A DNA stretch of 64,000 bases from Diplosphaera chodatii. Its lineage: Eukaryota > Chlorophyta > Trebouxiophyceae > Prasiolales > Stichococcaceae. The notes below the pieces were generated by a model, which was not told where the DNA came from, made no database searches, and saw only the letters and a list, made by a program, of their open reading frames with translations. Positions 23,701-36,044 of this stretch are shown piece after piece. The DNA lies in NCBI GenBank assembly GCA_032358165.1, contig JAALGY010000057.1, positions 310,001-374,000 on the forward strand. The letters run 5' to 3'. Numbering within the stretch: position 1 is the first letter of the stretch; each line of letters opens with the position of its first letter. A program made the position numbers and the translations under genes.

Positions 23701-25826
23701 CTGCTGTCTGGCGCCGGAGTGGGGCCACACTTGCACGCTGTGGCGGGGCTGCTGGGCGTCAACAGCTGGGAAAACCTTAGTACCTTACAGCAAAGGAGTC
23801 GTACACGCACTTCCGACAGCGAGCGGTCGCGTTCGTCGACTTTCTACAGAGCCTGCCTGGCGACCAGCTCGAGCTTGAAGTGCATCCCCCTGGATGTTCC
23901 AGAGTGGGCACTGGACTGTGTTCCTGTGGGCCGGAGGATACACAGGTCTGTGCTTGCTGCCTTCTTTGCAGCCAGCAGGTTACCATCTGCATCACCTACT
24001 CTGGCTCCTTGGCACGTTGTCCCACAGAGTGTGTGTGTTGAAATGCCTTGCAGACACTGTTCGCCCCGGAGATCGTTGCACTGCTGCAGCGTTTTGTCAT
24101 CAATCCCAGCCAGGCTGCCGCTGAGGAAAGGCACACGGCTGTTTTGGCCCCGCAGCCTCGAAAGGGCACACCCACCAGCTCACTAAGCAGCATTGCTACT
24201 GCTGCTGCTGCTGCCGCAAGTGCAGCTGCTTCAGCGTCAGTTTCAGCGGCGTCGCAGGTGCAGCCCAGGAGCACAGATGTGGCAGCGGCACAGCCGCGCG
24301 CCCAAGCGCAGCATCGGTGCACGGCTGCAGCCTCTAAGACGGTCGCTGCGGAGTCAGCAGCCCACCCTGCAGCACCGCAGGCAGCCGAGCACCCTGAGGC
24401 CAGAAAGCCCCAGAGCCATGCTCAGCAGCAGGAACAGCCGCCGCAGGCAGAGCAGCAGCAGTCGCAGCAGCAGCCGGCGCAGGCACAGCAGCAGGAGCAG
24501 ACGGCGCAGCTAATTTCGCACCTCTGCTTTCCACCAGCTGCCGCTGCGACCGCCTCGCCAGCAGCAGCACGCAAGCCAAAATGCAGGTACATGCCCTACG
24601 CGCCGCCTGCCAACCCAGGCGCCACAGCCTCGGATGTGCTACCAGCTGCTGCAGCGGCTGCCAGTGCTGCAGCCGCACACGAGGCAGACAATGCAGGAGT
24701 CGAGGACCCATTCTCCTGGCTGGCCGCCTCTGCAACGGCGGCGGCATTCTCCCCATCGGCTGCCGGTCCCGACGCCGCCACTATGCACCCTGCAGAGGAG
24801 GCACCCAATCCTGCTGCGGGCGCAGCCCCTGAGCGGCAGCTTGCAGCTTTGGGCCCAGCACCAGCACCTGCACCGACTGCGATCCATCCATCAACTGCAG
24901 CTGAGCCGGTGCAGACTGCCAATGGCGCGGCGCTGAGGCCCTTCATGGCTGACATGTGGGTCCCCACGTATGCCCCTGCAGATGCTCACCTGATGGCATG
25001 CCGAGATTCACCGGCTAGTGACAAGCATGTACGACATGCCATGCAATCCTGGCCATAGACTTCAGCCAGTGGTGCAACTACTGATAAACGTAAACTATCC
25101 CAATGCAGGTGCTGCTGCCCCATTTCTCATGACGTCATGGAGGACCCGGTGAGTTACACACCGAGCCTCAGCCCTGAGATATACTTGCAAACCTTGGCAT
25201 GCTAGGTTGATGCAGGCGGCTTTGCCTACGGGACTGTGCTCGCAGCTTGACGTCTGTGAAACATGTCTGGTCGAAAGTCAGGCTTTCACCCTATGCTGAG
25301 GGCTCCACACCGACTGCAGGTCATTGCCGCTGACGGCTTTCACATATGACAGGGCTTCCATTGAGATGTGAGTCCGTGAGATTATGCACTGCCCTTGTGC
25401 TTGGCACGGCTCAGTTGATGCACTGTGGTGAAAAACAAAGTCCGTCACCTTGTGCACATCGTTGGCATTGCTTCAGCAGGTGCCACCCGCTTCTTCCAAA
25501 GCTCGATTTTCATGCATGCCGGCTGCGCAGGTGGCTGCGCCGCAGCGGCAACAGCCCCATGACCAACGAGCCGCTGTCCTCACGGGCGCTGACGCCCAAC
25601 CTGGCGCTGGCGCAGGTCCGCTGCCAGCTGACCAGCTCTCACACCCTAATTGCACTTCAGTAACGGTGCCCATCTGAGCTGGTGTGGGCAACTCTGTCCA
25701 AGGCGGTGCACATTGGCAGAGAGCGCAGCACCGCTTCAGCCTGCTCAGATCGCTGTGATGTACTGACGCTGAGGCTGGCGCACTGCTGTGCAGGCTATCC
25801 CCTCGATGCTGGGCGATGGTTCGTGA
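20723..25826 (+). pseudogene. Gene 2: short modular U-box gene with three frame lesions
   Basis: Exons by alignment to genes 1 and 3: 20723-20999 (MSTGDGLGERA...), 21272-21396, 21698-21793, 22088-22136, 22352-22404, 22496-22671, 22964-23465, 23663-23879, 24054-24955, 25109-25148, 25320-25367, 25531-25615, 25794-25826 (AIPSMLGDGS and stop). It keeps only the core set (ARRMVTRFRAWLSKY, LPTVAHVEHAVAWML, LVETWR, IIRRALEQRVA, one helix/linker pair, KPKCRYMPYAPP, DPFSWLAA, U-box). It lacks the whole first module block and the Y-x4-L motif. Three exons break frame: 22352-22404 is 53 nt where paralogues have 57-60. 23663-23879 changes frame around 23775-23790. The middle U-box exon is 48 instead of 47 nt because of an extra T at 25338-25340, which brings in TGA. 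Splice sites remain good. A pseudogene is most likely; sequencing indels are the alternative. Confidence 0.75.
22232..22267. repeat. Tandem 18-bp repeat, two copies
   Basis: GTCTTGCACACAGCACAG occurs twice head to tail (22232-22249, 22250-22267), followed by a shorter CACAG run, inside an intron of gene 2. Confidence 0.9.
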
Positions 25827-26403
25827 GGTTGCAGGGCACAGCCGGCTGCGCATGCTGCATCGAGCTCAGGAGTACGGCACAAGCTCCGCACTCACCCATC
25901 CTCAGCAGTGTGCTGTGCTGCTGGCAGTTCTGCATGCACCGGCAAGGTGCAGCGCAACCGCCGCTGATGCAGCGTGTCAACTGGTTCGGTAGCTCTGCAT
26001 CTACCTGGGTGCAGGCCCTGAATCGCGCTATGTGGTAAGTGCACGGCAGCCGGCGGGATGTATGGCACTGCAATCGATCAAGGTATTTGGCATAGGCAGC
26101 TGATCAGCTGTTGTTTAGTGGGTGCAAATAATATATGTACGTGTGGTCCGCTTGCTTTGTCCGCTTGACCAGGCACAAGGACGGATGGATATGCCAATCG
26201 CTATGTGACGCACAAGCGCAAGTGATCAAAACATGTATCCTCTCTTGATCCAGCACTAGATACCACAGCAGTTCCATCTGGTCTCAGATGATCACTACCG
26301 TGCAGTGCGGTGCCGTACTTTGCCACACGACAAAGTGACAGTCGCTGTACTGACTTCCCCTGCTGAGTCATGCAGAATTCTGAGGTGCGATCACTGCTCT
26401 TTA
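25827..26403. other. Convergent intergenic spacer between gene 2 and F-box gene 2
   Basis: This is 3' flank of both genes. No module, RNA gene or mobile element is recognised. Confidence 0.5.
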
Positions 26404-27953
26404 TCAGTCGTCATCAGGCCATTTAGCACATGCCTCAGCAGTCCTCCGAGTTGCACCGATGACATGCTCCGATGCCAGCTCGACCCTGCAGCGGCCGCGC
26501 ATCCGCAGCTGCAGCGTGGCTGCCCAGAAAGCCCCCTCTTTAGCACTCAGATAGTCCAGGGCCAGCACCCTCAGGTGCGGCAAGCGCTCGATAGCCTCTG
26601 CGCACTCCTGTGAGAGGACTGGGATTCCTTGAAGAGTGACCTCTGTGAGGCCCATCGCGCCCCCCAGCGGATTGCATCTCAGAGCCGCCTTCAGCTCGGC
26701 ACTGCAGTCCGCCTGACTGGCATCAAGAACTGGCCCACCGGCCCTGCCGCTGATGGTCAGCACCCGCAGGGCTGGCAGGCCTCGCAGGTCGGGCATCATC
26801 TGCAGCGGCATATCCAGCAGCTCCAGCCGGCTGAGAGACGGCAGCTGCAGCATGTCGGCCGGGAGGACGCCATCTGACCAAAGGCACCCGCCCAAGGACA
26901 GCGTGTGCAGCTGCCACAGGACGCTGGCTGTGCCTGGCAGGAAAAAGGCTGCTGGGGGAATGTAGTGCAGCAGCATAATGCGCAGCTCTGAGAGTTGGCT
27001 GCTCATCACAGGTTCGCCGCCAGCAGTATGACTGTATAAGCTGACGTCCCACTCTTGCACATTAGGGTTGCTGATTTGCAGGTGGCGCAATGCTGCCAGG
27101 CTGTGCACGAGTGCAATGTCAGCGGCATCTGACACTATGATAGTGGCTGCTGTCAGGCGCTGGGCCAACTCATCATCTTGTGCAGGCGTTGCAAGCACAT
27201 CGGACGCATATGGCGCACAGCAGCTGCCGGACAGCTTCAGGCGGATGTCTGTGCCCGCTGTTGATGCCACAAGCGCCTGCCAAATCATGAGCTGCTGGCT
27301 GTCGTCTGCAAATTTGTAGCTCCAAGAGAGAGCGCTGATGCCTGCAGCAGACCTCGGCGGGGTTTGTCATGTGCTCAGCCGGTCATTGCAAGTCGTGTGC
27401 TCAACAGTGCGTCACTGCATTGTGTAGCACACTGACTTCATAGCTCACTATCCAGCACCGACTGTGTCACTACTGACCTGCCCGCCGCTGCTGCACCCAC
27501 TTGCATATCAGCCACACATCGGCACTCTTGACGCACAAGTCGAGCTTGCCCCATATGCTTGTCGTGGTCGGATTTGCGAGCAGGTCATGAAACCGCCGGC
27601 AGGTGTGCTCCATGAGCTGCATGGTACGCAGGTGACAGGTATCATCAACTGTGATGCGATGCCAGATACAAAGTGATTTTGATACAGACGAATATGAGCA
27701 GGGTGATAGCTGTTTAACCGCATGCAGCTGCTTGTAAAAAACACAGTGTTTGTATGTTGTACATAATGCAAGCTGCTGATGAGACGAGGCCATGCAAAAC
27801 CGTCATGTGTAATGTGCCTGTGCAGAGAGCATCGCTGGGCCTTACCAGTTTATCAGTGGTGCCCAGATGTTCGATGACACGCCTCCAGATGCTATCGGGC
27901 AAGAGGCCCCACTGCGGACAACGACGCCTGCAGCGAACTGTGCGGCTTTTCAT
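26404..27953 (-). CDS. F-box/leucine-rich-repeat protein 2
   Basis: Three exons on the minus strand (27953-27846, 27616-27478, 27341-26404) total 1185 nt in one frame, 394 residues. Exon 1 ends with a clear F-box start, LLPDSIWRRVIEHLGTTDKL. Exon 2 reads HTCRRFHDLLANP...IWGKLDL...WVQQR. Exon 3 carries leucine-rich repeats (LAALRHLQIS, LSELRIMLLHY, LPSLSRLELLDM, LPALRVLTIS, LPHLRVLALDYL). It is a paralogue of 18378-19989: same introns and phases, and shared strings such as AELKAALR.NPLGGA.GL and ECAEAIERLP.LRVLALD. It probably acts as an SCF substrate receptor (family knowledge). The ATG at 27953 is the first in frame; the open frame continues upstream without ATG to about 28130, so an upstream exon is possible. 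Confidence 0.82.
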
Positions 27954-28863
27954 AACGTGTTTGAGGGCTTCACTCCACTGCTGCTGTGCTTCTGCTTTCA
28001 AGGATGGGTGCACGGGGTTGTTCAGCAAGCGGTGTCCCTGGCTTGCTCGTCGTGCATGGACAATCAAGCGCAGTGCACGAGCCTCATTGTGTGTGATAGC
28101 CTGCTGACCGTGGCTGCATGCAAGTTGCAATCTGTGTCGGTGTGGCGGACGACGCTGAAGTCACTGAACGCTGGAAAATCCGCTTGCATGCAGGAAGTAG
28201 GTCTGCCTTGGACCCGTGCAATGTCACGTCAACTGCAGGCGCATTGGCCCACGGCTGCGAACCTGCATGCCTGTTGCGGCCATAGCAGCTCCCTTAGCTA
28301 GGCCTTCGTGGCGATCGCACGGGTCGCGAGAGTCACAACGTAAGCAACCTCGAGATGATGCATGCAACCGATCGGTTCGGTTCTGACACCAAAGACAGTG
28401 CAATGTATTGTGGCCCACAAAGATGACACATGTTCTAACATCCAGTTTGCGTCTGTTCTGAGGCACTGCAAGCTGACTATCAGCTGTGTGCAGATCATGA
28501 GCCTGGCATGCGCTGCCTGTGGCTCTGCAATGCTGCTGATCATGCACTGCGCTGTCGAGCAACAGGTGTAGCAGCGATCAACAGCTTCTGCATGCTGACA
28601 TACAATACGATCATTGCCATCAATTCTGTATCCGGCAGGCGCCGATCGGCTTCTCTAGCAGCTGGGCTGGTAGCCCCGCTCATTGCCTGCATACGGCGCT
28701 TTGGCCCCGTGAGCATTGACACTTCGGCGCATACGCATCATGTGCGGGCGCCGGGAGGCGGCACGCATAGCTCTGAGGATCTGCACTGCATGCAGTGACA
28801 GACAGGCCAACCTCTGACGCGTAGGCTGAGGCGCCACCGCGGTAGCTGCCCATCGACGGCACC
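27954..28863. promoter_or_regulatory. Divergent spacer between F-box gene 2 and gene 3
   Basis: It presumably contains both promoters, arranged as in the spacer at 19990-20722. No coding exon is supported. Confidence 0.4.
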
Positions 28864-28986
28864 ATGGGCAGGACACCCGGGAGTACAGCCAACGATGAGG
28901 CAGCTCCCCTTGCAGCAGCTGCAGCAGCAGCAGCAGCAGATGCAGCGGCATCTGTGCCAAGCGTCATGTTTGGCAGATGACTACAG

Positions 28987-31900
28987 ATGACTCCCAGGCA
29001 TCAGTGCCGGCAATGTCCGCGGCCTCAAGCCCCCGTAGCAGGAGCACCCATGCCAGAGGCGTCTGTGGCAGTGAGTGGTGGTGCTGAGACGCCTGCAGCA
29101 GTGTCTGTCACTGGTCGCAACACGGTCACTGCATCGCAAGCGCAGCAGGCACAGCAGCGGCTGCCTGCACCAGACCCGAGGGCAGCAAGCAGTCCTGTGA
29201 CGCCAGCAGAGCTGGCAGCACACATTTCTGCAGTCACGATGCGAGCAGACGATCATGCTCAGGGCCAGCAGCTGGAAGCTGCAGCAGCTGCACCAATGCT
29301 GGCTGCTGGCGACCCGGCCATGCAGCAAGCAGGTCGAGAGTCCGCTGGGCCTGAGCATGCAGGGAGACGGCATGGGACGGCTGGGCCGACACAGCTCGCG
29401 GCTCCAAGTGCAGCTGCTCTCAAGGACCTCGCACAAGCTGAGGTGAGTTGCAGCCAAAGTACTGCAGGAATACCTGAGCAGTATTGGAGCTATGCACCTG
29501 TGAATGGGCCGGCAGCATCACACCTCTTATGTGGCGGCATTGACTGGCTGGAGAACAGACTGGAACTGTACCCAACGATGACTCTGTCACCCACCCGGAC
29601 TGCGGACTGTACCATCTGCTTCCCGTACAGGCCGAACTACAGGCTTTGTTGGATGCACCTCCCCCACAGCTAGACGATGCTGAGCTTGAGGAGGCCGCCA
29701 GAGATGATCTGCGCGAAGCCCGTGAGCACATCAAACAGCAGAAGGCGGACGGAGTGGCAGATGTCGATCAGCAGCAGCAGCAGTGGATGCAGAAAGCAGG
29801 AGCAGAGGGCCAGCCAGATGCGTCGGCGATGGTTGAAAGGGAAAGCGCTGCACGTAAGGCAACAGTGATGCTGGATGGTTGCGTCGACACCTGCAGTGCA
29901 GTGCAGCTAGCTGAGCTCCAGCTGGCGGGATGCAAGCATAACGGGGACTGCTTGTTGCAGGCCTTGAGGCTGCAAGAAAGGAGCTGGCACGATGCGTCGA
30001 GGAGTGCGGGGCCAGTGCACAGCTGCTGCAGGGCCTGCAAGCACAACTTGCCATGCATGCTATGGCAAACGCTCCGGGCAAGATTGCCAAGAAGCGCGCC
30101 TTGCAATGGATTCGGCACTATCTGAATCAGGTGTGCGGTGTACCACATATGCGCTCACGACGTCCTCATCTGTCTTCTGCATCCTATAACCTTGCATCAG
30201 GTGGTGGCCAGCTATGCAAAGCAGCCAGGTCAGTAATATGCGTCGCTTGCAGGATGGGGGATGGCCGGTGTTCGACATGCTGACTCAGATACGCCAACTG
30301 CCTGACGGTACAAATGTGACCACTATGGGCATCAGAGTCCAGCCAAGGGAAGGAGACGATGCAGCGACAGTCGACGAGCTGCCCAAGGCCGATGGTACGC
30401 ATTGCTGTCGGTGCAGAGGTCCGGCAACTGGTGCATGACCCAGGATGTTGACTGGCCCTGATTGTGAGCCAGGCAGGCGCTGCGGCGAGTGCCAGACGGT
30501 TGAGGATGACACCTGCAACTGGTTCGTTGCTGTCTGTTGCAGACGAAGATGAAGACGACTTGAGCGAGGGCGAGGAAGAGGCAAAGGAAGCCTGGGAGGA
30601 GCTGATCATGTGCATGGCGGTCACCGATGTGGAGGTGGCGGAGGGCGATGGAGCGGCCCTCAACAATATCACGAGAATCATGGCGCTGAGCACCACAGAG
30701 CTGCAGCGGGACCTGCTGCTGCAGCTGCTGACGGCAACCCTCAAGCAGGTGTGCTCCTTGCAATCTTACACAACCCTCTGTTCTGAGTGACGGCCCCTGC
30801 ATCCCTGCTGCGCCACAATGGCCTGGGCAGGTATGCTGTGCTGGGCATGTTTTGGTGAGGCCTGCCGGAGTCGTTGGTGTACCCCTGTGGTCAAGCATAC
30901 TGTGGCATGCCTTCTGACTCGCAATGTCACGACTTTACTTGGGTTGGATGTTCTGCAGCCCAAGGACTGTGTAGGCGTGGGTGTAGTGCTGCACAGCACG
31001 TGTCCAGTGCACATGCCTGTCTGCACGATGACCCTGACACGGCATCCTTTGATTGCAGGGCCGCACCCTGCAGGCAGCGGCACAGCACCTCAGCAGTCAG
31101 TTCGCGCGGATCGCGGGGGTTGCGGGTGCGCAGCTGCTGCAGCTGTGGCAGCAGCTGAGCGTGGAATACTCTCAGTCTCCCAGTTCCACCCCCGAGCAGG
31201 CGGCAGGTGTGTGCTGCCCTGCAGCTGGCTGCTGTGGCCGTGGCCTTGACTTTGTCGTCTGATCGTGTTGGTCTGGGTGTTTACTGAAGTGTTGCCCTGC
31301 AATGTATACAGCTGGTTACCCTGGTGCACACTTTCATCGATGCATGAATTAGTGCCCTCCCCTCGCTGACACGGAGCCCGAACATACTATGCAGCAAACA
31401 AACAGACTCATAACACTGCCTATTGCAGGCCTTGCTGCAGCCATGCGCTGCGCACAGACGCACACGTCATATCGTATGCTGGAGGAGTGCTTCGGGGAGT
31501 GCGGTTTAGATGCAGCATTGCTGGACGGACCCGGTGCAAGCGACGCGGCTTCCGTACTGGAACAGGCGGCTGCATTTAGCGGCCTCACCGACGCAGTGCT
31601 GAGCGCCATCTGCTTATGCCTGCGAAAGGTGGCTGTTGCCTCCGATATCCACAACAGCACTGTTGCATGTTGCGGCGCTCATCTGCTACAGGGACCCTGG
31701 CAGACGCTCTTGCGATTCACCTTGCCCCGCAGGGTCGCTGCTGGCCGCAACACCTCAGGCTGGGCAGCTGCGAGGAGGGCGTCGCTATCTTTTGGGAGTA
31801 CACTTTCGGTGACGATGGCGCCGAGGCGGCGGCTCTCGTGGGTACGGGGCAGATATGCGACGGACACTTTTTCTACGCCGACACAGCCGCAGCTGGAGGC

Positions 31901-34900
31901 GGGACCCGCAGCGCCCTGTTTGCCAGGCTCGACGTCAAAGTGCGGGCGCTGCCCGTTGAAGGTGGGTGTGCATGTGAACATGTACACAACCCAGCAGCTA
32001 GTGGTGTACAGCTGCTGTTATCACGCAACGCGTCCGCAGGCCCCATGCACAGGCGCACCAGCAGCAGGCATGACCGTGAAATTTGCATTTTGGATGGATT
32101 TATGCAATTTGCATGCGCAAACGAGTCCACATGCCTGCTGTGCAGGCTACGATGTCGAGGGGCACAACCTGCTGGCGTGCGTGGTCGACTGCGGGGCGAG
32201 CGCCCACCTGATGAGGCAGCCGGCGGCCGTGGCCCTGGCGCGGCAGCTGGCAGCCCTGGAGAGCGAGGTCGACACGCTGCGGCTGCTGCTGCGCGTCCGC
32301 GCCTCACTGACGAAGGTGCGGCGGGGCTTTGATAGCCTCTGTGCCCTGCCATGTCAGCACACAGCAGGTTAGGCTGTTTACCTATTGCAAAACGAGCTGA
32401 GCTTGAGGTGTGGGAGCTGCTGTGGCTGCTGTGCCCGATGTCGCCCGTTCTGGTCAACCCTGGACGTCAGGAACCTCAAGCACAGTAGGGTATTTCCCTG
32501 ATGTGCTGTCAGTTGCGTGCAGAGATGTGCACAACCTGGTAGCAGGCACCAACAAGGGGTGGCTGGCACGCTTAATGGCCAAGAATCATGACCGGGGCTC
32601 ACTCCCTGGGTGTGCTACATGGTGCAGGAGCGGGTGTGGCCTACAACCCCGACAGGCGGCAGCTGCACAACGAGCAGCACGGCTCCGCTGGCCAGGGGAA
32701 CGGGCAGCAGCTGGCTGCGCGCGGCGCCAGATGGGAAGCTGTCTGGCGGTGGGTCTTCCTATGGTTGAGAATTCCAGGTTCACGCCTTCTGATAGAGGCA
32801 GGTCAAGGGTTGCCAGTGGACAGTGGCAAGGCGGCCTTCCGCTTGCCACTGTCTATGGAGAGAACACTTGGTCGCACCTGCTCACAGCTTACAGGTTTTG
32901 TGTGCATCATTGAAGAGCGCCATGTGTGGCACCTTCCACGCCTGTTGTCCTTGTCAACCTGCCCTCCTTTGTCGCAGGCCTGCCAGCAGCAAAGGAGCTG
33001 CTGGCGCTGTGCCTGACAGAGAGTGGCGTCTTTGGTGCTCACATGCCAGATGACAGCCCCACAGTGGCTAGCGCAGTGACGCTCGCCAACATGCCCGAGC
33101 CAGCTGCCCGCATGGCGCTGCTGTTTGACACGCAGGAGGCCCTGCTGCAGGTGGGCAGTCCCCTTCACACTTCCAATGGCACAGCTTCTTGTCCTATGTT
33201 GCTACATGGACCGTCCACAGCACTGTCACACATCATCACAACCCGAGGGGCAGAGGTCCCAGTGGTGCGTGAGGATGGCAGATTGTGGTGTCAAGTCTCA
33301 CAAAAGTCCTGAGTTGTTGACAGCTGTCCCTGTGTTATCCGCAACACAAACACAGGTTTTGTTCACCACACACCGGGTGCGCATTTGGTTGGTCAAGGCA
33401 CTGGTCCAGGCTTGGCATCTGGTGCTGCAGAGTGGGAAGTGGGACCCGGTGAGGCGCAGTGGGACCAGTGTCCAGGATGGGCTCGTCCACATGAAGTGCG
33501 AGCTGCAGCCGCTGGGCCAGGTGCCTAGAGGTATGGCATGCTGCCTCCAGCGCAGTCAGACTGCGCATCTTAGCCTGCGTAATGCTGAGATTGTGTGTTC
33601 GTGGCCAGGATGCAGGGTGTCATGGTGCACCTCGTCAGCTATACAAACTACCGCAACATTTCTGGCAGGTGCCGTACGGACTGAGCGCTGTAGATGAACT
33701 TGCAGGCGTCGGCTCCGGGCGCATCCGGGGCTCGGCATCTGAGCAGCCGACTTCGGCTAAGTCAGCGCCAGGTAGTGCATACCCTGTAACGGAACTATGC
33801 TCACCGCAACACCATCCTCCTATAGTGGGCACAGGATGCGCTCCTGTCTGTTGCCCCATTTGTCGCCTGCAAACCAGGCTTTTCAGTGCAATGGCCGCTA
33901 TGGCAGCTGGTTGCCCAACAGAGCAGCAGCTCGGGGCTAGGTGGTGATGGTCAAGATCTAACAACGTCTGCAAGCCGCTTCTGCTCACTGCCTGCAGGCA
34001 AGGAGGCAGCAGACGTGCGACGCATGGTCAAGCGCTTCACCTCCTGGCTCCGCAAGTACCTCGTCAAGCACTTTTGCGCCGCTGAACGGGGTGCAGACAT
34101 CTTGGAGCGACTGCTGAAGGTACAGAACTTGTCACTCACCTGGAAAAAGTAGAAAGCAGGGTGGCACTGTGCAGCACAGCCACAGATTTTGACAAGTGGG
34201 CGGGGTGGTGATGCGAACTGCCTTGCATTCGTGAAATGGCTCGTTTGCTGGATAGCGCATGCTTTTTGTCTCTGTGTGAAGGTGCTGGAGATCGAGGATC
34301 TGGCGCAACAAATAATGGACACTCTGCCGACGGTGGCCCATGCTGAGCAGGGAATAGCCTGCATGCTCGACATGCTCAAGGTCCGTACCTGGACACCTCA
34401 TTGGCTGAATCACATGATCTTGACTTGCTTCTCTTGCCGGCAACGGGGCCATAGCTTAGCCTGGTCCCTTCACCGGAGCAGCACATGTGATGCCATGTTC
34501 TATCATGACGGGCACCAGTATGCAGCAATCGTTCTGCTAGGCCATGCATGCAAGTGCAGTGTCTGCTCCTGTGCAGGACTGCTCGTCAATGGACGATCAC
34601 AAGCTTGTTGCACTGGGCGGCATGGTGACCAATGGTGAGAGATGGCCCACACTCATGTAGCTATTGACTCGGCAAAGCAGCTGCATGCAGACAATAACAG
34701 AATCGTGCTGTGATGCATGAGTACACAGGACTACGGTGGTGATCGATCAGGAACTGGCTATTGACGGTGGACTGCCCAACATGAGTAGCTTCAGAGATCA
34801 TGCACAGCCTTCAACAGCCTGCAGACTCCTTTCCCTGCCATTGCAGATCATCTGAAGGAGCATGGTGACCAGGCACACAGCCAGCATCCCTTCGCACGGC

Positions 34901-35996
34901 AAGGTATGCTGCGGTTGCCTTTGCCGTCGTGCACCATCATCTCATGACTAAGTACACAATCAAGGATTCAATGCAGATGATCATGTATGGGTCTGATACA
35001 CGAGCATATGGCATCCGCTAGATCTATGTACTATGTGGGCAGCTGCACATGATCTTGCCACACTTGGATATGCCTGAATGCTTCTGGAACCGATGTGGAT
35101 GACGGTTGCATGGCCTGGCTGACGGACAGCTCACCATGCAATGATGCTGCAACGTTCTGGATGCAATTGTCCTCAGGCAAGTCTCCGCCGCTGGCTGCCC
35201 ACTTTGAATATCCACACTGCAGGCGAGCTGCTGGATCTGCGGGAAGTCTTCATCCACCTGGTGGAGACGTGGCGGCTGGGCGGGCGGCCGGGGGACAATA
35301 TGCTGCTGCCCGAGGCGCTGCCGTCGCTGCTGCTGGCCGTTGATGCAGCAGGCCAGCAGGAGCTGCTGTCGACCGCACGCACTCTCGTTGACAAGGTGCT
35401 GTGCTGCGCGCTGATTTTACGGTGGCATGTCCTGTGCCTGTCAAGGGCACATGTCCTTTGCTTTGCCCTTGCCACTGCATGTGTGCTGATGGCTGGCAGC
35501 ACCCACTGGTGACCCTGCATAGCCGCATGCCAGATTGGGTCAGATGTCTGCAGTTTGCATGATCGCATAGCTATGGGGCCGCCATTGGAGTGTATCATGC
35601 CAAAATATTCATTGGCAAAAGTCAGCTGACAATTCTGACATGCATTACGCTGCCAAATTTTGACAGTCATGTGTGCTCCAGGGCATGTCGGTGCCGGTCA
35701 TCAGGCGCGCTCTGGAGCAGCGCGTCGCCAAGCAGCATGCGGCCGTGGAAGCAGAAGCGGCAAAGGTTGGCGCCGCAGGGGCGGATGCAGCAGCGGGAGC
35801 GGGAGCGGGTGCAGGGACAGATACAGTGCAGCCTGCGCCAGAAGCCGCGGCAAACGATGGCCCCAAAGCAGGCAGTGCCAAAGGCCAAAGTAAGACACCG
35901 GCTCAAACCAAGTCAAAGCGCAAGCCGCAGCGCACAGCCGGTCAGCCCCCACGCAGCTCACAGGCATCGATGCCTGCCGCATCACCCGCTTGCAGC

Positions 35997-36044
<48 letters not shown>

